Shown piece after piece: positions 50,645 to 59,863 of a DNA stretch of 64,000 nt. The notes beneath the pieces are model-generated. The model saw nothing but the letters and a program-made list of their open reading frames with translations, did no database searches and was not told the origin of the DNA. Source of the DNA: JAQVCM01 sp040403095 (lineage in GTDB: Bacteria > Bacteroidota > Bacteroidia > Flavobacteriales_D > Crocinitomicaceae); contig JBBALI010000014.1 in assembly GCA_040403095.1 (NCBI GenBank), positions 1 through 64,000 on the forward strand, in the 5' to 3' direction. Within the stretch, counting starts at the first letter, position 1. Each line of letters begins with the position of its first letter. The position numbers and the translations under genes are program-made.

Positions 50645-51631
50645 CTATCTTAGAAGGGTAATAAATCCCTTAACTTGTTTTGATTCTTTGCAATCGATAA
50701 ATTCTTTGATATAAAAATAAATTCCTTCACTTAGTTCCATTCCGTTTTGGTTTTTTCCATCCCAAATTATATCTCCTTTCTCCCAATTGAAAACAATATT
50801 ACCCCATCTATTTACAATAAAAAATTTAGAAACACTGGTATTTGAAATTTGAAAAAGATCATTGATTCCATCATTATTTGGGGTAAATACGTTGGGTATT
50901 TTTTGAATGTCATCTGAATCACTAAAGTCATAAATGGAAGCGCCACCGTAAGAAACATGGCCAAAGTCAAATGCGCAAATCAATTGCAAACTAGCATCTA
51001 AAACATTTACCTTAAAAACCGAAGAACCTTTTATTGCAAATAAACTTTTATTATCCGAATTGTAACCATCAAACGTAGTAAACAATGAATAAACATTACC
51101 AGTCAAACTCATAACACCAAGATTTACAACGTCAATAATGTTTTGATTATTAGGATCTAGAGAAATTTTGATTAACTCATTTAGCTGAGATGACATATAT
51201 AAATCATTATTAAAAAAAGCAAAATCACCATTACAATAATATCCGATTTTCCCTAAGTTTACTGAAGTTCCAGTGCTAATTTCTATTTTATACAATGAAT
51301 CTGCTTTATCAGACAGTAAATAATTATTATCAAGCGCAACCAAACCTGCTCCCGCAGAATAAATTCCATTTTGATTTAAAGGAGAGGAAACAAAAGTTGC
51401 GGCCTTTGATAAGGTGTCTATTTCATAGATATTTCCAGCTAATCCATATATTCTTCCATTTGGAGTAACAGCTATATCAATAAATGAAATATAATTACCT
51501 AAAAATCGTTCGCAGCATCCTGTAGTAGTGCTTAAAATTAAATCCCCATTTCCACCACCAGATAAGAACTGAACTTGTGTAAATAAATTATTGGTAAGAA
51601 AAATAAGTAAAACAGTATTTATAAACTTCAT
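50645..51631 (-). CDS. T9SS type B sorted (gliding-motility C-terminal domain) beta-propeller-like protein
   Basis: 328 residues with a signal peptide (MKFINTVLLIFLTNNLFTQ). Residues 20-240 are beta-rich with repeated 'YxxDTLSKAATFV / YKIEISTGTSVNLGKIGYYC / IKISLDPNN' segments, likely a propeller. The C-terminal 85 residues form the gliding-motility/type B sorting domain: VFTPNNDGINDLFQI, FFIVNRWGNIVFNWE and GIYFYIKEFIDCKESKQVKG, ending TLLR. It is exported via T9SS, by the type B route. It is separate from the acyltransferase gene by a 47-base gap. Confidence 0.87.
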   Translation of the reverse strand: MKFINTVLLIFLTNNLFTQVQFLSGGGNGDLILSTTTGCCERFLGNYISFIDIAVTPNGRIYGLAGNIYEIDTLSKAATFVSSPLNQNGIYSAGAGLVALDNNYLLSDKADSLYKIEISTGTSVNLGKIGYYCNGDFAFFNNDLYMSSQLNELIKISLDPNNQNIIDVVNLGVMSLTGNVYSLFTTFDGYNSDNKSLFAIKGSSVFKVNVLDASLQLICAFDFGHVSYGGASIYDFSDSDDIQKIPNVFTPNNDGINDLFQISNTSVSKFFIVNRWGNIVFNWEKGDIIWDGKNQNGMELSEGIYFYIKEFIDCKESKQVKGFITLLR

Positions 51632-51678
51632 AATCTGATATGTTCATTTAATATTTTGCCTTTTACTTGAAACTTTTG

Positions 51679-52842
51679 TCATTTAAAGCGCAAAATTCTT
51701 GAAATAAATTTTTGAATTTTATTGTTATCTCTCAGTCTTGTTGTCGGTATTTCGAAATACTTGTAAATCAATATTGCGCCTAAAATCGTGAATATCCAAT
51801 AAGCACTATACTTGAAGAAAATAATCAAGCATTTATCATCAATCATGGTTTTCCATGGAATTTTATTTATTATATTTAATTGAACGACTGATAAATTCAA
51901 TAAATACATTGAATATGATATTAGACTGATTACCGTAATTCCTTTGTATAGTATTCCGTTGCCCGATTTCAAATCACTTAAATAAGGAAGAAGAAAAGCT
52001 GTTGCTATGGAAATAACTGAAAATGAAAGCACGCAATTATAAAATCCGTAATCTGAGATGAAATTAAACAGAAATAAAGTTTTAGTCAAAGTAAAAATAA
52101 GAATTCCCAGAAATAATAGGACAGTCTTATATTTCAACCATGCTGTTTTGTAATAGAACTGAATATATGCACTGATTACACCATACATTAAGCTATCTAA
52201 CCTTGTAATCACTTGTCTAGCAAATAACTTACCCAATTCACGAACGGAGTTTACTTCAACATGGGAGAATCTAAGGAATCTAAAAAATAAAACTAAAATT
52301 AGAATTGCAATCGCTACAAAAAGTATAGCTCGTCTAGCTTTTATTTTAAAGAAATAAGTAAGTAAAAAAATACTAAGCGGTGTTATTAAATAAAACCACT
52401 CTTCCACACTTAAGCTCCAAGCTTCTAAGAAGAATTTAGGATGCTGATAAAACAAATTTTGTGAAAAAATAAAATAACTTTTTGAATTATAAATAGTTGA
52501 CTTGTCACCATTAAGAAAACTAAATCCAAGTAATAAAAATAATATCAAAAAATAGTTTGGCAAAGTTCTAAACCATCTTCTAATCCAAAATTCAGCAATT
52601 AATTGTTTTGTAGGTTGATTTGCATCAAGTAATTTAATTAAAATACCACCAATTAAAAAGCCACTAAGAACAAAGAAAATGGATACTCCGTCAAAAACAA
52701 AAATTTTGTGTGCCTGATGCATTTGAGATGGCAAAAGATATTTTCCATGTCCAACCACAACAAATAAAATAGCAAGTGCTCTGAGAATATCTAGTCCGTA
52801 AATTCTTCCAGTATTGATTTCTACAGATAGAAATTTTTTCAT
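51679..52842 (-). CDS. Acyltransferase 3 (OafA/YrhL-type) membrane O-acyltransferase
   Basis: 387 residues from the ATG at 52842 (MKKFLSVEINTGRIYGLDIL); eight residues upstream are possible. It has about ten membrane segments. The acyltransferase-3 signature R-A-x-A-I/L-x-V-x-x-x-H (LRALAILFVVVGHG, His in VVGHG) and the SLSVEEWFYLITP motif, with the E-E-x-F/W-Y catalytic segment, are clear. The family transfers acetyl or other acyl groups to sugars in surface polysaccharides. The upstream 380 bases (52867-53247) hold a 51-codon ORF and a terminator. Confidence 0.92.
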   Translation of the reverse strand: MKKFLSVEINTGRIYGLDILRALAILFVVVGHGKYLLPSQMHQAHKIFVFDGVSIFFVLSGFLIGGILIKLLDANQPTKQLIAEFWIRRWFRTLPNYFLILFLLLGFSFLNGDKSTIYNSKSYFIFSQNLFYQHPKFFLEAWSLSVEEWFYLITPLSIFLLTYFFKIKARRAILFVAIAILILVLFFRFLRFSHVEVNSVRELGKLFARQVITRLDSLMYGVISAYIQFYYKTAWLKYKTVLLFLGILIFTLTKTLFLFNFISDYGFYNCVLSFSVISIATAFLLPYLSDLKSGNGILYKGITVISLISYSMYLLNLSVVQLNIINKIPWKTMIDDKCLIIFFKYSAYWIFTILGAILIYKYFEIPTTRLRDNNKIQKFISRILRFK

Positions 52843-52969
52843 AAAGTTGATTTTTAAGTTAACCACTTGTTAATAAATACAATAAATCAAAAAATGATTT
52901 GGTAAATGTAAAAATCATTTTCAATTAATTATATAAGATTAAAATAAGAATTTTTTCAAACTTTATAGT

Positions 52970-53125
52970 TTAAAATTCAGTCAAATGATTGCTAATCAAT
53001 TTTTCACTTGGCTCGATAATAAACTTGTAATTATTGGATAATTCATTGAAACTATATTCGATTGTCAAATTGTTTAATTGAACAAGTAGAAGTTTGAAAT
53101 TGTCTATGAATTGTTGTTTTTCCAT
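52970..53125 (-). CDS. Small ORF, 51 residues, hypothetical
   Basis: ATG at 53125 and TAA at 52970. The protein MEKQQFIDNFKLLLVQLNNL... has a normal amino-acid mix and an amphipathic helix at the start, ending EKLISNHLTEF. It lies in the gap between the acyltransferase gene and the gene at 53248, which ends in a terminator just upstream. No homologue is recognised. It may be real because few stop-free short ATG frames of this coding appearance are found in these AT-rich gaps, but this is not decisive. Confidence 0.4.
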   Translation of the reverse strand: MEKQQFIDNFKLLLVQLNNLTIEYSFNELSNNYKFIIEPSEKLISNHLTEF

Positions 53126-53185
53126 TGTTTAAATCAGTTCATGGTGCAAATATCTGTAATTCCATAATAAGTATCGAATAACAAT

Positions 53186-53226
53186 AAAAAAAATGGCACC
53201 ATATATTTACTATACGATGCCATTTT
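53186..53226 (-). terminator. Intrinsic terminator after the gene at 53248
   Basis: On the minus strand AAAATGGCA ... TGCCATTTT forms a 9-bp stem around an AT-rich 19-base loop and is followed by a run of eight Ts. It lies 22 bases past the stop codon. Confidence 0.78.
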
Positions 53227-53247
53227 AGGTTTCAGAATGAATATTAA

Positions 53248-54348
53248 TTATTCACAGTCTATCTTATCAGTGTCACCAATTCCATTGTAGGTAAATACGC
53301 TTGAATATTTGGCGCCATCGTATTGCTGAAAAACATTAAATTCAACACCTGTACAATGCCCATCTGGCCATTTTCCAAGTACATATACGTTTAGATTACG
53401 CCCTTCAATAATGCCTGTGTATTTGTTTCTCACAATGTACCAGTCTTCGCTTACTATTTTACATTTGGTAAAGGTTTCTTTCCAGCCTTGATTTGTTGCG
53501 TAATTATTAATTGCTTTAAGCGCACCTGCCTCAAGTGTAGTATTTACCATACCTGGTTTTTTATCTGCAAATTTTTGGCCCAGCGACATTGTCTCACCCG
53601 CTTTTTTAGTTACTGTAAATTCACCCTCGGCTACTGGCTTACAACCCTTTAATGGTCCGCCATTGGTAGCCTCAACCCAAACTCTAAAAGTGTAAGTGCC
53701 TGGCGCCGCTTCGTTCAAAAATTTAATATAAGCATCATTACGACCATCTTTAGCTGGGTCTTTGGTTTTCACAAAACACTGCCATGTAGTCATAACTTCG
53801 TACTCGCCACTGTTGTTGCTATTTTCCAAATATTGCTTTAGCTCTACACCATCGACTGAAATATGGGTAATATAGCTGTTATTGTAGTTGGTACTGTATG
53901 TACTGTAATCATCTCCATTATACAAAGGAGTATTTAAAACACTAGCATTAGCATATATACGGCAGTACACAAAATCGTTCATTCCAAAGCTATTTGTAAA
54001 AGTAGCTTCGTTTTGAGCGTCTTTAGTTATTTTTGTTTTAGAGAAAACTACTTTTCCAGCGTTTTTTTTATGTGCCTCGTTGGTTAAGCCATCATCTTTT
54101 TTATATTTAGTGTCACCCTCTTTAAAATAAGGTATGCACTCAGCTTTAGGTTTGGCAGTTTCTTGTTTTGTGGTTTTACTTTCTGGAGACGAGTTGCTAC
54201 CAGGTGAATCTTCGTTGCTTTTAACAGGTTCCTCTTTCTTCTCTTTGCCAATAGTGCTTTTGGCTTTGTTAAGCAATCCAGTTCCTATTTGTGCATTTGC
54301 ACTTAAAACTAGTGCGCAAATAGACAGCGTTAAATAAAATTTTTTCAT
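53248..54348 (-). CDS. Secreted protein of unknown function
   Basis: 366 residues with a signal peptide (MKKFYLTLSICALVLSANAQ). A low-complexity charged linker (KEKKEEPVKSNEDSPGSNSS) is followed by ECIPYFKEGDTKYKKDDGLT and a long beta-rich region. That region includes AAPGTYTFRVWVEATNGGP (Ig-like strand pattern) and a C-terminal Cys-containing part. The base composition is less AT-biased than neighbours, with several codons rare elsewhere in this window, hinting at transfer; this is an impression only. No family recognised. It is a single gene with its own terminator. Confidence 0.75.
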   Translation of the reverse strand: MKKFYLTLSICALVLSANAQIGTGLLNKAKSTIGKEKKEEPVKSNEDSPGSNSSPESKTTKQETAKPKAECIPYFKEGDTKYKKDDGLTNEAHKKNAGKVVFSKTKITKDAQNEATFTNSFGMNDFVYCRIYANASVLNTPLYNGDDYSTYSTNYNNSYITHISVDGVELKQYLENSNNSGEYEVMTTWQCFVKTKDPAKDGRNDAYIKFLNEAAPGTYTFRVWVEATNGGPLKGCKPVAEGEFTVTKKAGETMSLGQKFADKKPGMVNTTLEAGALKAINNYATNQGWKETFTKCKIVSEDWYIVRNKYTGIIEGRNLNVYVLGKWPDGHCTGVEFNVFQQYDGAKYSSVFTYNGIGDTDKIDCE

Positions 54349-54575
54349 TGGTTTTGAATTTTTAGTTTTTAAAATTACAAATTATTAAGCTTGTGAGCGT
54401 TCTAACAATCAAAAACATGTTTTTTATAAAATTTAGCAAATATTTTACAAAGTTTCCTAATGAATTCTCGTGGGCATATTCTACCATTATTGATTCATAA
54501 TTGACTTTCAGTTATTCAAAATTTATTCTTGACCAAAACCTTGGTTTAAAAACGCTAATAAAAGAATGCAACAAA

Positions 54576-55097
54576 TTACCTAAATAATTTCATCATCAAA
54601 TCAAATCCACTTGCATTGTCCTCGGTAATTGCAAAAAAATATTTTGTTTGCCAACTTTGGGTTTTTTGGGCTTGTTTATTTGTTACTTTGTCCCAAGGTG
54701 GATAAACTCTAATTCCACGTTTTCCAGCTTTGTCTTTACTTGAAATTATTCCCTGATTCGCCAAAACAGATTTTGGAAAAATAAATTGTCCGAAATTGTC
54801 GCCACTTTTTGATGTAATAATGATAAAATCAAGTTCGTCCGAAATACTGAAAGGTTCAGTTACACCCTCACTATTTCTTTTCCAAACAGTGACAAACTGA
54901 CCTATTTTGGTAGGGGTAATTTTAGAAACACGAAATTGAATTTTTTTTCCATTTAGTTCAAATGAGCAAGCACCATATTCCGTACTTTCCACATGTAGTT
55001 TCAAATTGGAGAATTCAAATCCACATTTATCGTAAACGAATTCTTTCACTATTTGCAGCGCGATTTGCATAGATAATGTTTTGTTTTTAATTTTCAT
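54576..55097 (-). CDS. MepB family protein
   Basis: 173 residues. The MepB (PF08877) pattern is visible: YGACSFELNGKKIQFRVSKI, GQFVTVWKRNSEGVTEPFSI, DFIIITSKSGDNFGQFIFPK, KRGIRVYPPWDKVTNKQAQK and WQTKYFF. In Staphylococcus the gene belongs to the mepRAB multidrug-efflux locus; its biochemical role is unknown. No MepA or MepR homologue is adjacent here. The first residues are uncertain; an ATG at 55097 is used. Confidence 0.87.
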   Translation of the reverse strand: MKIKNKTLSMQIALQIVKEFVYDKCGFEFSNLKLHVESTEYGACSFELNGKKIQFRVSKITPTKIGQFVTVWKRNSEGVTEPFSISDELDFIIITSKSGDNFGQFIFPKSVLANQGIISSKDKAGKRGIRVYPPWDKVTNKQAQKTQSWQTKYFFAITEDNASGFDLMMKLFR

Positions 55098-55202
55098 AAT
55101 AGATTTTCACAATATCAAGAATTGGCTATATTTCCTTTCTGATGATTAACAAGTTTGGAAATCCCATGTTATTCAAAATAAGTTTCCCTTTCAATCCAAT
55201 TA

Positions 55203-57587
55203 TTATTTATGATCATTACATTCTGCACAATAAATCCGCTTAATTTCCTCATCGTCCAAAATCTGAAAATTCAAAGCAGGATTATTGAAAAAAGTGCAAA
55301 AGTCTTCTCTTGCATATTTCTTTATTTTCTTAAAGTAACGCAAATAGGTATCTCGAGGTAACTCCACATTCGTCAGATGTACAAGTTTTAAAAAGAAAAT
55401 GAGATCGTTTGGATTCTCCGTTTCATCAATTTTTCCTTTTGTGAGCTCAAAAGCATATTTTTCCTGCCAAAAAAAGGCAAAATAACTTGCAACTTCGAAT
55501 GTTTTGTCAATATCTAATTTCGCTGGTGCGACATATCGTTTTACTTTTTTAAACCAATATTTTTTTTGATTTGTCGATCCTGTTGTTTGCCAATATCCCC
55601 AATCATGTGCAGTTGAAGTATTCAAAAGTATCCGTGCTTTTTGAACCTCATCTATATTTTTCCATTTTTGAATTGAATCAAAAAATGATACTTTTTTATA
55701 ATGATATTGCCCCATTGTATATAAGTAGAAGTCGATGATAGCAATAGATGTATTTAGAAGTTTATCTTCCTCTTTCAAAGACCTTATTTCCCAGAGATCT
55801 GCTCGAAATGCTTTCAGAGATTCAGTAGTTTGAGGTTCAAAATAATTTTTCATTACAGCCTTATTATGAAGTAATTTCATATTTTTACTATCAACTGGAA
55901 TTACGATTTCCTCCATGTTATTGATTGCCATTTTTCCTGCCAAAATCAAACCAAATTGAATTCTTTGCAAATCAATACATTTTTGAATATTTCCTTTATC
56001 AATTGCGTCTTTTAATTGTTGATTAACTAATGATTGGTCATACTCTAATTCGAAATCATCGCGGGTGGTTATTCTAATATCAGCATATCTATGATTTTTC
56101 AAAAGAAATTCAAGTTGAGTTGAAAGTTCAATATTTAAGATTTGCTTTTTTAAATCGGAATCGCTCAAAGTGTCTAAGTATGCGAATTTTGTACTTTTTA
56201 TATCTTTTCTAAAATCGCGGAAATTTTCAGCTGTTTGAATTTGAATTTGAGTTGAGTCGATACCAAATGCTTTCAATTCCTTTACAAGAAAATTTGACCT
56301 TTTGAGATACAATTGCGTATTTCCCTCAGTTGATCCCTCAATACTTGCAAAACCAGAAATGTCGATTTTTTGAATTTTACCTATATTGACTCGAACAAAT
56401 TGTTTTAATTCAGAAAGAGAAGTATCTCTTGGTACAATCATCGATTGATCAAAATACATTCGTCGATAAAGTGTATCTAATTTATTGCTCTTCTTTTTTG
56501 TTTCCAAGGGTTCAAATCCATAACTCAAAGGAATTTCTACATGAAAATCAGAAGGAATGATATTAAACATGGTATTCGAACATGGTCGTTTGTTTTGTAT
56601 GACAACCAAATTGACTTCAAATTCTTCATTGATATATTTGGGAACTTTTCCTAGCGTAATTTCTGTATGACCAAGATGAATGCCTCCATTAAAATCCTTT
56701 TTATAAACAGGTTTTAGTGGAACTCCGCGGAAATTACTTAATCCATTATGGTAGGAATTACTGTCACACGGATATTGGGATTTTACAATTATATCTGCCG
56801 CCAAACCATCTGACAAAGGGTTAAAAAAACGCATCCTTGATGATAAAATGGACGGGACTAAAAATAAATTGAAAAAAAATCTAGGTTGGTCATGATGAAA
56901 GATGATGGTACTGTCTGCTGCAACTGTAATTATTCCTGCTGGCGGTCTAATATGACAACGCCAACAGCGCGAAGGTCGATCTGGCTTAAATTCAACGGAA
57001 TCTCTAAACTTCATGTACTTATCTACATATTTAGATCCTCCAAATACTTGGCAAGCATAAATTTCTCCACTAGGACTAACCGCAATCGAACAGAATGTCG
57101 TTAAAAAATCTGAATTAATCATATTGGCAAAATGCAGTGGTGAATTCTTCCAAGTTAATACAAGTTGTTCCGCAAGTTTTTCATAAGTGTCAATTCTTAG
57201 ATTTTTCTTGTCACTTGAAACAGCATTTAAATTTAAATTATTCAATTGTATGTTTTCACCTACCAAATTGAATTGTTGACCATAAAAATCGACTCTATTT
57301 TTAGCTGTTTTTTTTAATCTATTTTTCTGTTTATGAGTGAGTTTTTCTTTCAAAAGCATATATCTTGCATGGTCATCGGATGCAGAAAATAAAGCCATTT
57401 CAATTTGAAGATTTGATACTTTTTCTTTTTTTCTTAATTTGTTAACTTCCTCCAAAACATGCTTATTTAACAAATCAGTATCTATTGAAGTTCTACTAAA
57501 TGAGGTTTGAGCATAGTTGAATGAAAAAAAGTACGTACTAAAAAAAAGTACTGATATAAATTTGTTGCAAAATGAAGGAATTCGCAT
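55203..57587 (-). CDS. Secreted protein with CAP/SCP domain and an OmpA-like segment
   Basis: 794 residues with a signal peptide near the start (FFSTYFFSFNYAQ). A CAP/SCP domain covers about residues 35-195 (LNKHVLEEVNKLRKKEKVSN, SASDDHARYMLLKEKLTHKQ, VGENIQLN, SPLHFANMINSDFL). After a linker with Cys pairs (CWRCHIRPPAG), a segment near residues 395-440 reads KIQKIDISGFASIEGSTEGN followed by LYLKRSNFLVKELKAFGID, matching an OmpA-C-like peptidoglycan-binding motif. The remaining 300 residues are helical with no known motif and end in a Cys-rich ECNDHK. I know of no named family with this full layout. Confidence 0.82.
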   Translation of the reverse strand: MRIPSFCNKFISVLFFSTYFFSFNYAQTSFSRTSIDTDLLNKHVLEEVNKLRKKEKVSNLQIEMALFSASDDHARYMLLKEKLTHKQKNRLKKTAKNRVDFYGQQFNLVGENIQLNNLNLNAVSSDKKNLRIDTYEKLAEQLVLTWKNSPLHFANMINSDFLTTFCSIAVSPSGEIYACQVFGGSKYVDKYMKFRDSVEFKPDRPSRCWRCHIRPPAGIITVAADSTIIFHHDQPRFFFNLFLVPSILSSRMRFFNPLSDGLAADIIVKSQYPCDSNSYHNGLSNFRGVPLKPVYKKDFNGGIHLGHTEITLGKVPKYINEEFEVNLVVIQNKRPCSNTMFNIIPSDFHVEIPLSYGFEPLETKKKSNKLDTLYRRMYFDQSMIVPRDTSLSELKQFVRVNIGKIQKIDISGFASIEGSTEGNTQLYLKRSNFLVKELKAFGIDSTQIQIQTAENFRDFRKDIKSTKFAYLDTLSDSDLKKQILNIELSTQLEFLLKNHRYADIRITTRDDFELEYDQSLVNQQLKDAIDKGNIQKCIDLQRIQFGLILAGKMAINNMEEIVIPVDSKNMKLLHNKAVMKNYFEPQTTESLKAFRADLWEIRSLKEEDKLLNTSIAIIDFYLYTMGQYHYKKVSFFDSIQKWKNIDEVQKARILLNTSTAHDWGYWQTTGSTNQKKYWFKKVKRYVAPAKLDIDKTFEVASYFAFFWQEKYAFELTKGKIDETENPNDLIFFLKLVHLTNVELPRDTYLRYFKKIKKYAREDFCTFFNNPALNFQILDDEEIKRIYCAECNDHK

Positions 57588-57946
57588 TCTTAATTTGATA
57601 TTGTTTGGAACATTACTGTTTAACTGTGTAAGAAAAGCTGACTTTTAAAAGTAATATTTTTTTTTTAAAAGTAAACTTAATAACTTAAAGTTTTAGCTCT
57701 ATCACAACTAAATCCCTCTGTTTTATCTGAAAAGTAAAATCAGCACACTGAATTCTTTCGCTACTTGCAATGCGCTTTACACGGATAATGTTGTTTTAAA
57801 TTGTCATAATCGATTTTAACATCTTCAGGAAAAGAATAAAATTCTTGTTTAAAGAATTACAAGTGTTGAACTATTATTCTCTGCAACAGAAGACTTCAAC
57901 TATATCCAAATGTCATTTTTTAGATTGCTTTCCTACCGTTTACAAA
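57588..57946. other. Intergenic region with possible gene remnant
   Basis: These 359 bases are AT-rich. One frame on the minus strand (57761-57853) encodes a protein-like end that begins FKQEFYSFPEDVKIDYDNLK, then KAHCK and a stop, but it has an in-frame stop just upstream and no start. It could be a decayed gene end or chance. No RNA gene or terminator was recognised. Confidence 0.35.
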
Positions 57947-58384
57947 TCAAATTTGACCTTTATATTTCGAATCAAAATCCACCATCCACTCTATTCCATA
58001 TTTGTCTCTAAACATGCCAAAATAAGAACCCCAAGGACTGTCGGCGATGGGCATTTCAACTTGTCCGCCTGCTGAAAGGCCTTTGAACAATTTATCTGCT
58101 TCTTCCTTACTTTCGGCGCTGATGGAAATTTTGCTTCGGTTTTCGTTTTCATTGGTTCGCCCCATTCTCTCTGGAACATCATTGCCCATTAAAACATTTT
58201 TTCCGATGGGCAATGCGATGTGCATTATTTTATTTGCATCACTTTCAGCAACAGGAAATTCAGCACTATCCAAATCTTTGAAACGCATAATCATTGCGAA
58301 TTCTCCGCCAAAAACAGATTTGTAAAAATTGAATGCTTCTTCGGTATTTCCGTTGAAGTTGATGTAGGGATTTATTAGTGCCAT
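57947..58384 (-). CDS. VOC superfamily (PhnB/glyoxalase-like) protein
   Basis: 145 residues with the PhnB-type VOC pattern: INPYINFNGNTEEAFNFYKSVFGGEF, MHIALPIGKNVLMGND, a central KISISAESKEEADKLF and the second beta-alpha-beta unit with SPWGSYFGMFRDKYGIEWMVDF. These dimeric metal-binding folds cover glyoxalases, dioxygenases and resistance proteins. PhnB-type members are poorly defined. An exact TAAGTTTG box lies at 58415-58422, 30 bases before the ATG. The substrate is unknown. Confidence 0.9.
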   Translation of the reverse strand: MALINPYINFNGNTEEAFNFYKSVFGGEFAMIMRFKDLDSAEFPVAESDANKIMHIALPIGKNVLMGNDVPERMGRTNENENRSKISISAESKEEADKLFKGLSAGGQVEMPIADSPWGSYFGMFRDKYGIEWMVDFDSKYKGQI

Positions 58385-58414
58385 AATTTTTATTTTAAAA
58401 ATATTTTAAAGTTC

Positions 58415-58422
58415 CAAACTTA
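58415..58422 (-). promoter_or_regulatory. Bacteroidota -7 promoter box for the VOC gene
   Basis: TAAGTTTG on the minus strand, an exact TAnnTTTG match 30 bases upstream of the ATG. Confidence 0.45.
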
Positions 58423-58507
58423 GTGGAAAGATGCTTAAAAGAAAGAAAGTTATCAAATAAAATTGATTTTACGTTTCTAAGATCAATTTTATAATAAAAC
58501 AAAAAAA

Positions 58508-59326
58508 TCACTGTTCTATCTCATCCCACCATTCGCACTTTTCAATTTCTAGAAATTCTCCATTAACAAATTTGAATTTACTATTAAACTTATGTTGCAG
58601 TTTGATGTATTCGTTATTTCCGCCATAAAGCGAATCATCGTTGTCAGCTGCGAAATATTCATATGTAAGAATTTGGGAAATGCTGTCGAATTCAAAAACC
58701 TTTAAATCATCAAAACGTCCGTCAAATTGGGCAATCAAGTCTGTTTGAAATGAACTTGAATCGAGTTGAATGGTTATCGCTGACGAGACAAAACACGTAT
58801 TGCAAGTCGGCACACCTCCAATGACAAAATATGTTTGATTGATACTGTCGAGTGAAAATACCTGATCATAAGTTGAAGTCGCGAGTACTTCAGACGCTTC
58901 GTCTCCGAAAAAATCTGCCTTTACTGTTCCATTCAGCAGTCGGTAATGTATAATCGTTTTACTCGTTTGATATGAGCCACCAGTTTTTTCGTCGATTGAA
59001 AAAAAGAAAATTTTGTTGTCAATTGATTTTGAGATAGAAATCTCATCTTGATTCAACAATGTTTCAATTGGATAGTTGATTATTCGCTTGTCGTTCAAAA
59101 TATTTAGAAGTCGAGTTGTAATTTCGTTGCTGATGGAATCAATCATTTCAAACCTGTCTTCATTTTCTGAAAAAGGAGAAAGTGTAGCATAAGATTTTAG
59201 CAAAGTGTTTATTCCCTCAATTTTCTGAATGATTTCGTCCTTTTTGTGCTTCGTTACTTTTTTATTCGTTTGACCAAATAAATGGGACGAAAGCAAAAGG
59301 AAAATACATATGGTTAACAATCTCAT
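58508..59326 (-). CDS. Secreted protein of unknown function
   Basis: 272 residues with a signal peptide (MRLLTICIFLLLSSHLFGQ). The mature chain has an initial helical part followed by beta-rich sequence with a Cys pair (VPTCNTCFVSS) that could be a disulfide or metal site. Near the end it has ADNDDSLYGGNNEYIKLQHK. No family is recognised. A gap of about 120 bases separates it from the VOC gene. Confidence 0.72.
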   Translation of the reverse strand: MRLLTICIFLLLSSHLFGQTNKKVTKHKKDEIIQKIEGINTLLKSYATLSPFSENEDRFEMIDSISNEITTRLLNILNDKRIINYPIETLLNQDEISISKSIDNKIFFFSIDEKTGGSYQTSKTIIHYRLLNGTVKADFFGDEASEVLATSTYDQVFSLDSINQTYFVIGGVPTCNTCFVSSAITIQLDSSSFQTDLIAQFDGRFDDLKVFEFDSISQILTYEYFAADNDDSLYGGNNEYIKLQHKFNSKFKFVNGEFLEIEKCEWWDEIEQ

Positions 59327-59380
59327 CCTATAAATATTTAATCATTTGGCTTGACTTCAGAAATTTTGATCGTAAATATT

Positions 59381-59815
59381 TCATTTTTCATTTTCCTGTT
59401 TTTTATTCATTTTTCTAATTTCGAATAAAGATTGCGTACCTCCCAAGATTAGTCCCAGCAACATGCTAATACTATTTAATTTCATGTAATCATTTTCCGA
59501 AATTGCTTTTGGTAAAGTGAAAATCAAAATATTTAATGCTGCATAAAATGCCAATAATGGAGTTGTGTGAAGTACTATTTTTACCATTGTCGCTCCAGAA
59601 TTTTCTCGCTTTTTAAATCCATTTCGCTGGACAATGGCAATAGCCAATCGGGAGTACAAAACAAAAACGCCATAAGTAAAAAGATATAGCACATTGATGG
59701 ATAACATGTATCCTGTTTTGTCTCCATTTGACTTAAATGGCAGAATATTAATGAAAATAATTGCGAGAATTAAATTGATTAAGAAAAGAGACCAAAAAAT
59801 ATATTTAAACTTCAT
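59381..59815 (-). CDS. Small membrane protein of unknown function
   Basis: 144 residues with four predicted membrane segments: IFWSLFLINLILAIIFINIL, VLYLFTYGVFVLYSRLAIAI, LHTTPLLAFYAALNILIFTL and MLLGLILGGTQSLFEIRKM. The cytoplasmic loop between two and three is basic. No motif recognised. It begins 48 bases after the SRPBCC gene stop, on the same strand. Confidence 0.7.
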   Translation of the reverse strand: MKFKYIFWSLFLINLILAIIFINILPFKSNGDKTGYMLSINVLYLFTYGVFVLYSRLAIAIVQRNGFKKRENSGATMVKIVLHTTPLLAFYAALNILIFTLPKAISENDYMKLNSISMLLGLILGGTQSLFEIRKMNKKQENEK

Positions 59816-59863
59816 AAAAACCTTTAACTTCGATTATTTTACTTCCCTAATATCCTTAAAGGT

